Shown here: in pieces, positions 1 through 5,501 of the stretch
Position numbering within the stretch: the stretch's first letter is position 1
Layout: each line of letters opens with the position of its first letter
Source: a bacterium
Lineage (GTDB): Bacteria > Desulfobacterota > UBA8473
Length of the DNA stretch: 9,455 nucleotides
Direction: 5' to 3'
Assembly: GCA_009773075.1 (NCBI GenBank)
Contig: WOUX01000040.1
Location: 1-9,455, forward strand
Made by a program: the position numbers and the translations under genes
Notes under the pieces: model-generated
What the model was told of the DNA's origin: nothing
What the model saw: only the letters and a program-made list of their open reading frames with translations
Databases searched by the model: none

Positions 1-788
1 TACTGGCAGGCTCGACAGGCAAAACTGGGGCAGCGGTTTTGACCTGCCAGGGAGCTATGCGGGCAGGGGCAGGGCTTGTTACTCTGGGCATCCCGGAAAG
101 TCTTAATCCCATAGTGGAGATTAAGCTGACAGAGGTAATGACCGAACCTCTGCCGGAGAGTCCCCCTGGATTTTTGGGTACCCTGGCCATTGAAAAGATT
201 ATAGCATTAACGGAGAAGAAGAACGCATTGGCTTTAGGGCCAGGAGTGTCTACAAATGATGGAACGGTGGAACTTGTCCATAGGGTTGTTAAAGAAGTCA
301 ATATCCCGGTTGTAATTGATGCTGATGGTCTAAATGCCCTGGCCAGAGATGTAAATATCCTGAAAGAAGCAAGGGCACCTATTGTTTTGACCCCTCATCC
401 CGGAGAGATGGCAAGGTTAATGAATGCCTCAGCAGCAGAAATCCAGAATGATAGAATAGAAATCTCCCGTAGATTTGCCCAAGAATACAATGTCTATCTG
501 GTTTTAAAAGGATTTAGAACTATCATAGCCGATCCCTATGGAAATATCTGGATCAATCCCACAGGAAATCCAGGGATGGCTACCGCCGGTATGGGGGATG
601 TCTTGACCGGTATGCTCTCAAGCTTTATTGCCCAGGGGTTTGGTATAATGGATGCTGCTAAATTAGCCGTCTTTTCCCATGGACTGGCAGGGGATAGTAT
701 TGCCTCTGAAAGGGGAGAGATAGGTTTGCTTGCCACAGACGTTATAGAAAGAATACCTGTGGTTTTAAATGAGTTGAGAAATCGGTAG
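1..788 (+). CDS. nnrD: ADP/ATP-dependent NAD(P)H-hydrate dehydratase (partial, 5' end outside window)
   Basis: This is the C-terminal dehydratase domain of the YjeF/NnrD family. It uses ADP or ATP to convert the damaged hydrates NADHX and NADPHX back to NADH and NADPH in the cytoplasm. The reading frame is open from base 3 to the TAG at 786-788, so the gene begins upstream; about 261 residues are visible. The first residues, LAGSTGKTGAA followed by RAGAGLVTL, match the early glycine-rich and RAGAGLV motifs of the family. LTPHPGEM lies at about 387-410. NPGMATAGMGD lies at 567-599 and ends in the catalytic aspartate; many relatives have ATGG rather than ATAG here. Most bacterial homologues are fused to an N-terminal NnrE epimerase domain, which would lie off the window. 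tsaE follows after 62 bases, a neighbour pair seen in many bacteria. Confidence 0.93.
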   Translation, partial: LAGSTGKTGAAVLTCQGAMRAGAGLVTLGIPESLNPIVEIKLTEVMTEPLPESPPGFLGTLAIEKIIALTEKKNALALGPGVSTNDGTVELVHRVVKEVNIPVVIDADGLNALARDVNILKEARAPIVLTPHPGEMARLMNASAAEIQNDRIEISRRFAQEYNVYLVLKGFRTIIADPYGNIWINPTGNPGMATAGMGDVLTGMLSSFIAQGFGIMDAAKLAVFSHGLAGDSIASERGEIGLLATDVIERIPVVLNELRNR

Positions 789-850
789 TGTCCGTTGTCC
801 GTTGAAAGGAATTGATAAGTCAATAAATTCATGACAGGCAAGGAAGAAGA

Positions 851-1342
851 GTGGAATATGTTAAGGAAAGGCGAATCAAAACAACACTAAAAACCCCACA
901 AGCCACCCTTGAATTTGGAGAGCTTTTGGGCAAATATCTGATGGCAGGTGATGTTGTAGCATTGATTGGGGATTTAGGGATAGGGAAAACCCAGTTAGTC
1001 AAAGGGCTGGCACGAGGAGTAGGTGTCCCTGAAGAATACTGCATAACCAGTCCAACTTACACCATAGTCAATGAATACCAGGGCAGGATTCCCCTCTATC
1101 ATTTTGATCTTTACCGGCTGGAAGGCAATTCGGATATGGAGAACCTTGGATATGAAGAGTACTTTGAAGGAAAGGGGGTTGCTGTAATTGAGTGGGCAGA
1201 GAAAATAACCCATCTGTTGCCTGAGAATCGTATGGAAATACGTATTGGCCATTTAGAAAATGATTTTAGAGAGTTTGAGATCATTGGGTTTGGAGATCAT
1301 TATAGCAAGATTGTCGATGAGGTGGTACGCTTTTTACCGTAG
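851..1342 (+). CDS. tsaE: tRNA threonylcarbamoyladenosine biosynthesis ATPase TsaE (YjeE)
   Basis: TsaE is the ATPase that works with TsaB and TsaD to make N6-threonylcarbamoyladenosine at position 37 of ANN-decoding tRNAs. At 163 residues it has normal family length. The Walker A loop GDLGIGKT is at residues 40-47, SPTY at 67-70, HFDLYR at 84-89, and IEWAEK around 113-118, all hallmarks of the family. The start is GTG at 851, preceded by AGGAAG at 841-846. No in-frame ATG gives a better start, because the nearby ATG at 858 is out of frame. It lies 62 bases after nnrD and 51 bases before the ATP-grasp gene on the same strand, so the three are probably co-transcribed. The nnrD-tsaE spacer contains a small tandem repeat of GTCCGTT (790-803). 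Confidence 0.93.
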   Translation: MEYVKERRIKTTLKTPQATLEFGELLGKYLMAGDVVALIGDLGIGKTQLVKGLARGVGVPEEYCITSPTYTIVNEYQGRIPLYHFDLYRLEGNSDMENLGYEEYFEGKGVAVIEWAEKITHLLPENRMEIRIGHLENDFREFEIIGFGDHYSKIVDEVVRFLP

Positions 1343-1378
1343 AACTTCTATTTGAAGTCCGAGAGAATAAATGAGTGT

Positions 1379-1384
1379 AGGAGG
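1379..1384 (+). promoter_or_regulatory. Shine-Dalgarno fixing the ATP-grasp gene start
   Basis: A perfect AGGAGG lies nine bases before the ATG at 1394. It makes that ATG the start rather than the upstream in-frame TTG at 1352. Confidence 0.7.
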
Positions 1385-1393
1385 AGAGGAAAG

Positions 1394-2087
1394 ATGAATA
1401 TTTTAGATGAAGCCATAAAGAAGGGACAGAGCACACTCTCAGAGTATGAGTCGAAAAAGTTTTTAGCTTCTTATGGTATTCCAATTACAAAAGAGAGATT
1501 GGCAAAGACGAAGGAAGAGGCAATCCATGCGGCAAAAGAGATAGGGTTTCCTGTAGTATTAAAGGGCTGTGCTCCGGAAATAACACATAAGACAGAGCTC
1601 AATGTAGTTGAGCTTGACTTAAGAGACGATATATCTGTTGCTGATGCCTATGACAGATGACAGGATTGTCAACCATAAGGATGTTTCCATGGATGGTGTT
1701 TTAGTTCAGGAAATGATCAAAGGCGATAGGGAACTGGTTATCGGTTTAACGCGTGATCCTCAGTTTGGTCCCTGTGTAATGTTTGGTTTGGGGGGGATAT
1801 TCACAGAGATTTTAAATGATGTTTCCTTTCGTATAGCGCCTTTAGAGAACAGGGATGCTCTGGAGATGGCAAGGGAGATTAGGGGGCATAAGATTCTGGA
1901 TGCCTTTCGTGGCAAGCCCCCTGTTAATATGGATATCCTATGCCAGGCATTAATATCCATAGGTAACATCGGAGTAGAATTTGAACAGATTAAGGAAATA
2001 GATATAAATCCCTTAATAATAAACGGTGACAAACCAGTTGCTGTGGATGCTTTAGTTGTACTAAATAATTCACACCTAAATATATAA
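1394..2087 (+). pseudogene. Acyl-CoA synthetase (ADP-forming) beta-type ATP-grasp subunit, split by a frameshift
   Basis: This is the small ATP-grasp subunit of ADP-forming acetyl/acyl-CoA synthetase, an enzyme that couples acyl-CoA hydrolysis to ATP formation. The first part (ATG 1394 to TGA 1658-1660, 88 residues) contains EYESKKFLASYGIPIT and VVLKGCAPEITHKTE, typical of the N-terminal half. The second part continues in the next frame to the TAA at 2085-2087. It has GVLVQEMIKGDRELVIG, RDPQFGPCVMFGLGGIF and EIDINPL, the family's conserved C-terminal half. The frame changes at a tandem 7-mer, TGACAGA then TGACAGG (1651-1664). Removing one copy gives the continuous protein ...DAYDRIVNHKDVSMDGVLVQ... 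of about 228 residues, normal for a stand-alone beta subunit. The downstream half has in-frame starts (TTG 1638, ATG 1644 and 1650) just before the stop, so reinitiation as two fragments is possible but would cut the ATP-grasp fold. A sequencing or assembly error is the other explanation. No alpha (CoA-binding) subunit is in the window. Confidence 0.85.
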
Positions 2088-2101
2088 AGAGGTTGTTTAG
2101 G

Positions 2102-2168
2102 CTGTAAGCTGTAGACTATAGGCTGTAGGCTGTTAGGCTACAGCCTACAGCCTAACAGTCTGCAGGCT
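2102..2168. repeat. Intergenic palindromic repeat, GGCTGTAG/CTACAGCC family
   Basis: A perfect 15-base inverted repeat (2119-2133 and 2140-2154) has a 6-base loop. Imperfect outer arms extend it to about 2102-2168, where AGCTGTAGACT on the left mirrors AGTCTGCAGGCT on the right. The units are iterations of TAGGCTG and its complement. It fills the gap between the ATP-grasp gene and gctA. Transcribed, it would fold into a strong hairpin, but no U-run follows, so it is not a standard terminator. The same motif forms the ends of the element at 4922-5061. Confidence 0.8.
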
Positions 2169-2202
2169 AACATTTTAGATTCGAAAGGACTGATTGGATC
2201 AT

Positions 2203-3159
2203 ATGAAGAGCAAGATAATGACAATGAGTAAAGCAATCAAAGAATTTGTTAGAGATGGTGATGTAGTTTACCTGGGAGGTTTTATTCAACACGAGCCATA
2301 TGCCGCTATACACGAGATCATAAGACAGAGAAAAAAGGGATTAACAGGATCAAGTTGTGCGGGTATGATAGCACTGGATCAGCTTATAGGGGCAGGGTGT
2401 TTAGATAGGGTAATTACCACTTATACCTGGAACCCGCTGCCTAAGCCGGCTCATGCATTTAGAAGATGTTTAGAAAAGGGAATCCCTCACGATGTTAAGA
2501 TAGAAGAATACTCTATTCTTGCCCTTACCCTGTCTTACTTTGCTGGGGCACTTGATTTGCCGTTCGTTGGAACAAAGACCCTAATGGGTTCTGATTTGGC
2601 CAAAAACTCTAGTTTCCTTGGTGAGAATAAGCTTAAGATAATAGAGTCTCCATTTAACGGAGAGAAGGTATGCTTGATACCGCCCTTGAAACACGATATA
2701 GGTATAATGCAGGTTCAGAGGGCCGACAGTATTGGCAATGCACAAGCCTGGGGAATAATGGGGGACAGTAAGTATGGCATAAACTCCTGTTCAAGAGTGA
2801 TTATATGTGCTGAAGAGATTGTGGATACTGAAGTCATCAAAAGAGACCCTGGCCGTACTATAATCCCTGGTTTCAAGGTAAGCGCTGTGGTTGAAGAACC
2901 ATGGGGGAGTCATCCGTCTTATGTTACCGGCTGCTATGATATGGATTGGAAGTACTTCTCTTTTTATGACAAAGCCACAGAGACACTAGACGGGTTCGAA
3001 AATTATCTTAAAGAATGGGTTTATGGTGTTAAAGACAGAAGTGAATATATAAAAAAGATTGGCAAGAAAAATCTTGATGCTCTAAAACCGAAGCCGTGGA
3101 GTGGTAATCCAGTTGACTATGGATACTGTGCTCAATATCAGGAGGATTATATCTTATGA
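2203..3159 (+). CDS. CoA-transferase subunit A, glutaconate CoA-transferase-like
   Basis: This is the alpha subunit of a class I CoA-transferase that moves CoA between carboxylic acids. The 318-residue protein aligns well from memory with glutaconate CoA-transferase subunit A of Acidaminococcus: IxxMSKAIKEFVRDGDVVYLGGF near the N terminus, PYAAIHEIIRQ, LDQLIGAG, FVGTKTLMGSDL, the NPF-like stretch SPFNGEKVCLIPPLKHDIGIMQVQRAD, a CAEEIVD segment, and EEPWGSHPSYVTGCYDMD. I chose ATG 2203 because it starts just before the conserved region. An in-frame TTG at 2194 lies four bases after GAAAGGA (2183-2189) and is an alternative. The stop overlaps the next gene's start (ATGA at 3156-3159), so the two subunits are translationally coupled and probably form a heteromer. 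The true substrate cannot be read from the sequence; short-chain, dicarboxylic or aromatic acids are all possible. The A subunit does not carry the catalytic glutamate. Confidence 0.88.
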   Translation: MKSKIMTMSKAIKEFVRDGDVVYLGGFIQHEPYAAIHEIIRQRKKGLTGSSCAGMIALDQLIGAGCLDRVITTYTWNPLPKPAHAFRRCLEKGIPHDVKIEEYSILALTLSYFAGALDLPFVGTKTLMGSDLAKNSSFLGENKLKIIESPFNGEKVCLIPPLKHDIGIMQVQRADSIGNAQAWGIMGDSKYGINSCSRVIICAEEIVDTEVIKRDPGRTIIPGFKVSAVVEEPWGSHPSYVTGCYDMDWKYFSFYDKATETLDGFENYLKEWVYGVKDRSEYIKKIGKKNLDALKPKPWSGNPVDYGYCAQYQEDYIL

Positions 3160-3965
3160 AATATTCAACAGACTATTCACCCATTGAGATGATGATAATA
3201 GCTGGATCGAGAGAGATAGAAAACGGTCAGATATTGATTGTAGGTACTCAGTGGCCTATCATTACCACGCTATTCGCCAAGAAGACCCATGCCCCGGATA
3301 TTACTATCTGTTACGAAGGTGGAGTTGTCCTGGAATCTATTCCAGACAGGATTCCTCTCTTTACGGGTGATCCATGCATAGCATCCAATTCAGTATTGCT
3401 GAATGATTCTTTGGATACCCTTGGAATGATACTCCATGCCGGGTATCCTGATATAGCCTTCCTTCCTGGAGCGAATGTAGATAGATATGGTAATATCAAT
3501 ACAACCTGCTTTGGAGATTATTCAAGACCAAAATTTCGCCTCGGTGGCAGTGGTGGTGCGTGTGATTTTGGGAGTCTGGCAAAAAGGGTTATAACGATGC
3601 TTGAACACGAGAGGCAGAGATTTCCTGAAAGGGTAGATTTTATAACAACACCAGGGTATCTGGATGGATCAGATTCAAGGGAAAGGGTAGGCTTGAGACC
3701 TGGTACAGGCCCTGGTGCGGTTATAACCACACTGGGCATTTTTAGGTTCCACAAGGATACCAGGGAGATGTATGTAGATACCTATTATCCAGGGGGGAGT
3801 ATAGAGGAAGTGAAAAAGGGTTTTCAATGGGATATAAGGGTGTCCGAGAACATAAAAGTGGCTGATCCCCCAACAGAAGAAGAGATAAGGATATTGAGGG
3901 CTGAGATAGACCCCTTTGGGATGTATTTAAAAAATAACAAGGCAAAAACAATCTCCACCCTTTGA
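3156..3965 (+). CDS. CoA-transferase subunit B, glutaconate CoA-transferase-like
   Basis: This is the catalytic beta partner of the preceding subunit; it forms a glutamyl-CoA thioester during transfer. The 269-residue protein matches GctB along its length: ENGQILIVGTQWPI near the start, HAPDITICYEGG, FLPGANVDRYGNINTT, GDYSRPKFRLGGSGGA, and FITTPGYLDG. The glutamate of YEGG is residue 54, the position of the catalytic Glu54 of Acidaminococcus GctB. This argues for a real transferase rather than an IpdAB-type ring-cleaving hydrolase. GSGGA at about 129-133 is the usual oxyanion/CoA-site loop. The start ATG overlaps the gctA stop by four bases, and AGGAGG-like bases (AGGAGGAT at 3140-3147) lie just upstream. 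No clear terminator follows. Confidence 0.9.
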   Translation: MKYSTDYSPIEMMIIAGSREIENGQILIVGTQWPIITTLFAKKTHAPDITICYEGGVVLESIPDRIPLFTGDPCIASNSVLLNDSLDTLGMILHAGYPDIAFLPGANVDRYGNINTTCFGDYSRPKFRLGGSGGACDFGSLAKRVITMLEHERQRFPERVDFITTPGYLDGSDSRERVGLRPGTGPGAVITTLGIFRFHKDTREMYVDTYYPGGSIEEVKKGFQWDIRVSENIKVADPPTEEEIRILRAEIDPFGMYLKNNKAKTISTL

Positions 3966-4023
3966 GACCACTGCGCTGTCATAACCACTCTAAATCCTTT
4001 AAGAAAGTGATAACATATTGAGA

Positions 4024-4059
4024 TTGCACAATAATTTAGTTTGAGTAAAGATTGTGCAA
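4024..4059. repeat. Perfect 9-base inverted repeat TTGCACAAT / ATTGTGCAA
   Basis: The arms are at 4024-4032 and 4051-4059, separated by 18 bases. There is no U-tract, so it is a poor terminator. The spacing suits a dimeric protein binding site better. A perfect TATAAT follows at 4073-4078, but a matching -35 hexamer is weak. It lies between two convergent genes, where no promoter is required. Confidence 0.5.
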
Positions 4060-4110
4060 ACAGGTAAAAACCTATAATCTTTTAGGCTTCCATGCTACTA
4101 TTTCACAGGG

Positions 4111-4130
4111 TTATAAACAGGTTATCCACA
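4111..4130 (+). promoter_or_regulatory. Tandem DnaA-box-like sites
   Basis: TTATCCACA (4122-4130) is a perfect consensus DnaA box. TTATAAACA (4111-4119) is a one-mismatch box in the same orientation, 11 bases away, about one helical turn. Both are preceded by GG. There is no AT-rich unwinding region or dnaA/dnaN gene nearby, so an origin is not claimed; a titration or regulatory site is possible. Confidence 0.4.
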
Positions 4131-4191
4131 AAAGATGTTGAAAGGTGGAAGGGGTAGGAGTGGGGACCTCGGCATTCATTTTCTTCAATCG

Positions 4192-4686
4192 CTAGTCTGT
4201 TTTCCTGTCTTTTTCACCATAGCCTTCTTTATTCTCGGCTGCTTTCAGATATTCTTCCTTCTCTTTCGGACTCACAGAAGTTTGCCTTTCTCCATTATGG
4301 GTTAATTCATCCTGCCTGCGAATCCTACGATGTTTATTTAAGATATCAATAATCTCGATAGAGAGGGGAATGTCTTCTTCATTAATATCCTTTAATGTCT
4401 TTAAGAATACGTGTTTTTTCTCGCTTTTCGCAATCTCTTTTAAATCCTCAGGCAATAGTTTTAATAACGCCGCTGTTCCTTCTTCTAAAAAGAAATAACT
4501 CAATGGAACAGACAGGGCATCGCTAATCCTCTTCAGTACTCCGATTGATGGAGACTGTCTGTCCCTTTCGATCTTTCCGATGTAGGTATAATCAACCTTG
4601 CCGCTTACCTTTAACGCAAGCTCTCTCTGAGTAAGCCCCCTTTCTTTTCTTATCTTTTTTAATCTCTTGCCTATCTCGGTTTTCAA
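4192..4686 (-). CDS. XRE-family helix-turn-helix transcriptional regulator
   Basis: The 164-residue protein begins with a Cro/CI-type helix-turn-helix at about residues 5-65: IGKRLKKIRKERGLTQRELALKV, then YTYIGKIERDRQSPSIGVLKRISDALSVPLSYFF. This domain binds operator DNA as a dimer. The rest (about 70-164) is charged, predicted helical and unrecognised; it has no metallopeptidase HExxH, cupin or LexA-type protease motif. The start is TTG at 4686, chosen because AAGGAGG (complement of 4692-4698) sits five bases upstream and the HTH begins at once. It is transcribed away from the two unknown genes at 5084 and 5502 and converges on gctB. Its own promoter contains an inverted repeat in the right place for autoregulation. 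The targets are unknown. Confidence 0.88.
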   Translation of the reverse strand: MKTEIGKRLKKIRKERGLTQRELALKVSGKVDYTYIGKIERDRQSPSIGVLKRISDALSVPLSYFFLEEGTAALLKLLPEDLKEIAKSEKKHVFLKTLKDINEEDIPLSIEIIDILNKHRRIRRQDELTHNGERQTSVSPKEKEEYLKAAENKEGYGEKDRKTD

Positions 4687-4710
4687 TTCAACCTCCTTAA
4701 ATTGTTAAGA

Positions 4711-4739
4711 ATTCTATCTCGTTTTTTGGAGATAGTCAA
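4711..4739 (-). promoter_or_regulatory. Promoter of the XRE gene with an internal operator-like inverted repeat
   Basis: Read on the minus strand, TTGACT (4739-4734) and TAGAAT (4716-4711) are each one mismatch from sigma-70 consensus and are exactly 17 bases apart. Transcription would start near 4704, about 18 bases before the TTG start, leaving just room for the Shine-Dalgarno. A perfect inverted repeat, CTATCTC (4714-4720) and GAGATAG (4729-4735), fills the interval and overlaps both hexamers. This is a classic place for a repressor to block its own promoter. That the XRE protein binds here is inference. Confidence 0.65.
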
Positions 4740-4751
4740 TAGATAATGTTC

Positions 4752-4841
4752 GTAACTATTCAGGTTGTCAGGTTCACAGTTCACGGTTGGTTGCTCCAAC
4801 CTTGAACCGTGAACCTTGGAACTTTGAACCTGAGTAGTTAC
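4752..4841. repeat. 90-base imperfect palindrome rich in GGTTC/GAACC units
   Basis: The outer arms GTAACTATTCAGGTT (4752-4766) and AACCTGAGTAGTTAC (4827-4841) pair at 14 of 15 positions. Inside, GGTTCAC and CACGGTTGG on the left mirror CCAACCTTGAACCGTGAACC on the right, with small indels. This is typical of short non-coding mobile or REP-like repeats. It separates the XRE promoter from the rightward promoter at 4869. An open frame running through it on the minus strand is not credible as a gene. Confidence 0.7.
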
Positions 4842-4868
4842 TAAATATGATAAATAATCTCTTTTGTG

Positions 4869-4897
4869 TTGACAAAATAGAATATATGTCATATTTT
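4869..4897 (+). promoter_or_regulatory. Rightward sigma-70-like promoter
   Basis: A perfect TTGACA (4869-4874) and TATTTT (4892-4897) are 17 bases apart, giving a start near 4904. The next conventional gene on this strand is at 5084, so this is its likely promoter. A leftward pair (TTTACA 4910-4905, TATATT 4886-4881, 18-base spacer) overlaps it. The near-palindrome ATATGTCATAT (4884-4894) lies inside. Confidence 0.5.
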
Positions 4898-4907
4898 ATA
4901 TTATTGT

Positions 4908-5075
4908 AAATGCTCAGGTGGATAGGCTGTAGGCAGTTAGCCTGTAGGAGGAAAATGAGTTGGATGTTCCCGAATGCGACTCGAAAATGGTGGAGACCGA
5001 GAAGGTTCTGGGCGCCTTGGTTCGGTCAATGCGTGACTAACAGCCTTCAGTCTACAGCCTAAAATGCTCAGATGG
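4908..5075. mobile_element. Small MITE-like element with flanking 14-base direct repeats
   Basis: AAATGCTCAGGTGG (4908-4921) and AAATGCTCAGATGG (5062-5075) are direct repeats identical at 13 of 14 bases. Between them is a 140-base segment (4922-5061) with terminal inverted repeats TAGGCTGTAG (4923-4932) and CTACAGCCTA (5052-5061). The inner arm sequences are also related (GCAGTTAG against CTAACAGCC). The core at about 4946-5036 is visibly GC-richer than its surroundings. It contains a hairpin (GACCGA 4995-5000 with TCGGTC 5022-5027, and AAGG 5002-5005 with CCTT 5015-5018). No transposase is encoded, so the element would be non-autonomous. The direct repeats look like a target duplication, although 14 bases is long for most insertion sequences; recombination between older repeats is an alternative. 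Confidence 0.55.
4955..5062 (+). CDS. Possible tiny ORF inside the 140-base element (35 residues, Trp/Arg-rich)
   Basis: AGGAGG (4946-4951) precedes two overlapping small frames. One starts at ATG 4955 and ends at TAA 5060-5062. It gives 35 residues with five tryptophans and several arginines (SWMFPNATRKWWRPRRFWAPWF is the main part). Its last codons are the element's terminal repeat. The Shine-Dalgarno spacing to 4955 is only three bases; an in-frame ATG at 4964 gives 12. The other frame starts at TTG 4960 with ideal eight-base spacing and ends at 5038-5040. It gives 26 residues (DVPECDSKMVETEKVLGALV is the main part) with ordinary protein-like composition. I recognise neither, and neither may be translated. 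Confidence 0.2.
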   Translation: MSWMFPNATRKWWRPRRFWAPWFGQCVTNSLQSTA

Positions 5076-5083
5076 TGCAATAG

Positions 5084-5419
5084 ATGGAAAAGATAGAGAT
5101 TCTAAAAAAAGTTTGCAGGTTGAAGATATTCAGAAACCTCTCCACCGATGAACTGAAGCTGTATATCCTTCTCTTAACATCTGCCCAGGGACTAAATAAA
5201 GAGGAACAGATCGATCTGGAAATTATCAGAAGGGTATTTGGAGAGCTTTTCACTATCGAACAGTTAAAAGAAATGGGGTTTAGCCTGAAGAAACATAAAT
5301 TGGCCAATTTATCATTGTCTTGCCTGGAAGAGGATAAAGATCGTTACCCATCAGATAACAGTGGTCAAAATGTTAAGTTATCCTTTGAGCTATATGATGC
5401 CCCTTATAAATCTGGATGA
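5084..5419 (+). CDS. Hypothetical protein, predicted helical, possibly winged-helix
   Basis: The 111-residue protein is not recognised. The first 75 residues look mainly helical: EILKKVCRLKIFRNLSTDELKLYILLLTSA, then DLEIIRRVFGELFTIEQLKEMGF. A beta-like tail follows (LANLSLSCLE, VKLSFELYD). The pattern of a hydrophobic helix, a short acidic helix and a final strand resembles small winged-helix modules, but no family can be named. There is no signal peptide or membrane segment. The start is ATG 5084. The bases just upstream (GATGGTGCAATAG) give only a weak Shine-Dalgarno, whereas the left copy of the flanking direct repeat has the better AGGTGG. Its likely promoter is at 4869-4897, now separated from it by the inserted element. 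The membrane protein gene follows after 82 bases and probably shares its transcript. Confidence 0.65.
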   Translation: MEKIEILKKVCRLKIFRNLSTDELKLYILLLTSAQGLNKEEQIDLEIIRRVFGELFTIEQLKEMGFSLKKHKLANLSLSCLEEDKDRYPSDNSGQNVKLSFELYDAPYKSG

Positions 5420-5501
5420 TTTAGGAGTTTGACCATAGAATTGGATTGAGAAGCACGGATTACAACAAACAGCGGTAGCTACTTGCTTGGAGGTGGTAAA
5501 G

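Noticed and set aside
790..803. GTCCGTT tandem repeat as the start of a CRISPR or minisatellite
   Set aside because: There are only two adjacent copies and no spacers.
1352..1393. Upstream TTG start for the ATP-grasp gene
   Set aside because: The perfect AGGAGG before ATG 1394 and the family's usual N terminus place the start at 1394.
2119..2154. Rho-independent terminator after the ATP-grasp gene
   Set aside because: The hairpin is strong, but the following bases contain no U-tract and the motif is a repeat found elsewhere in the window.
4100..4140. Chromosomal replication origin
   Set aside because: Only two DnaA-like boxes, with no cluster, unwinding element or origin-linked genes in view.
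4683..4892. 69-residue open frame on the minus strand upstream of the XRE gene
   Set aside because: It runs through the 90-base palindrome and the XRE promoter, has no ribosome site, and its composition reflects the repeat.
4995..5040. tRNA-like fragment (GGTTCGGT resembles a T-arm)
   Set aside because: No cloverleaf, acceptor stem or anticodon arm can be built around it.
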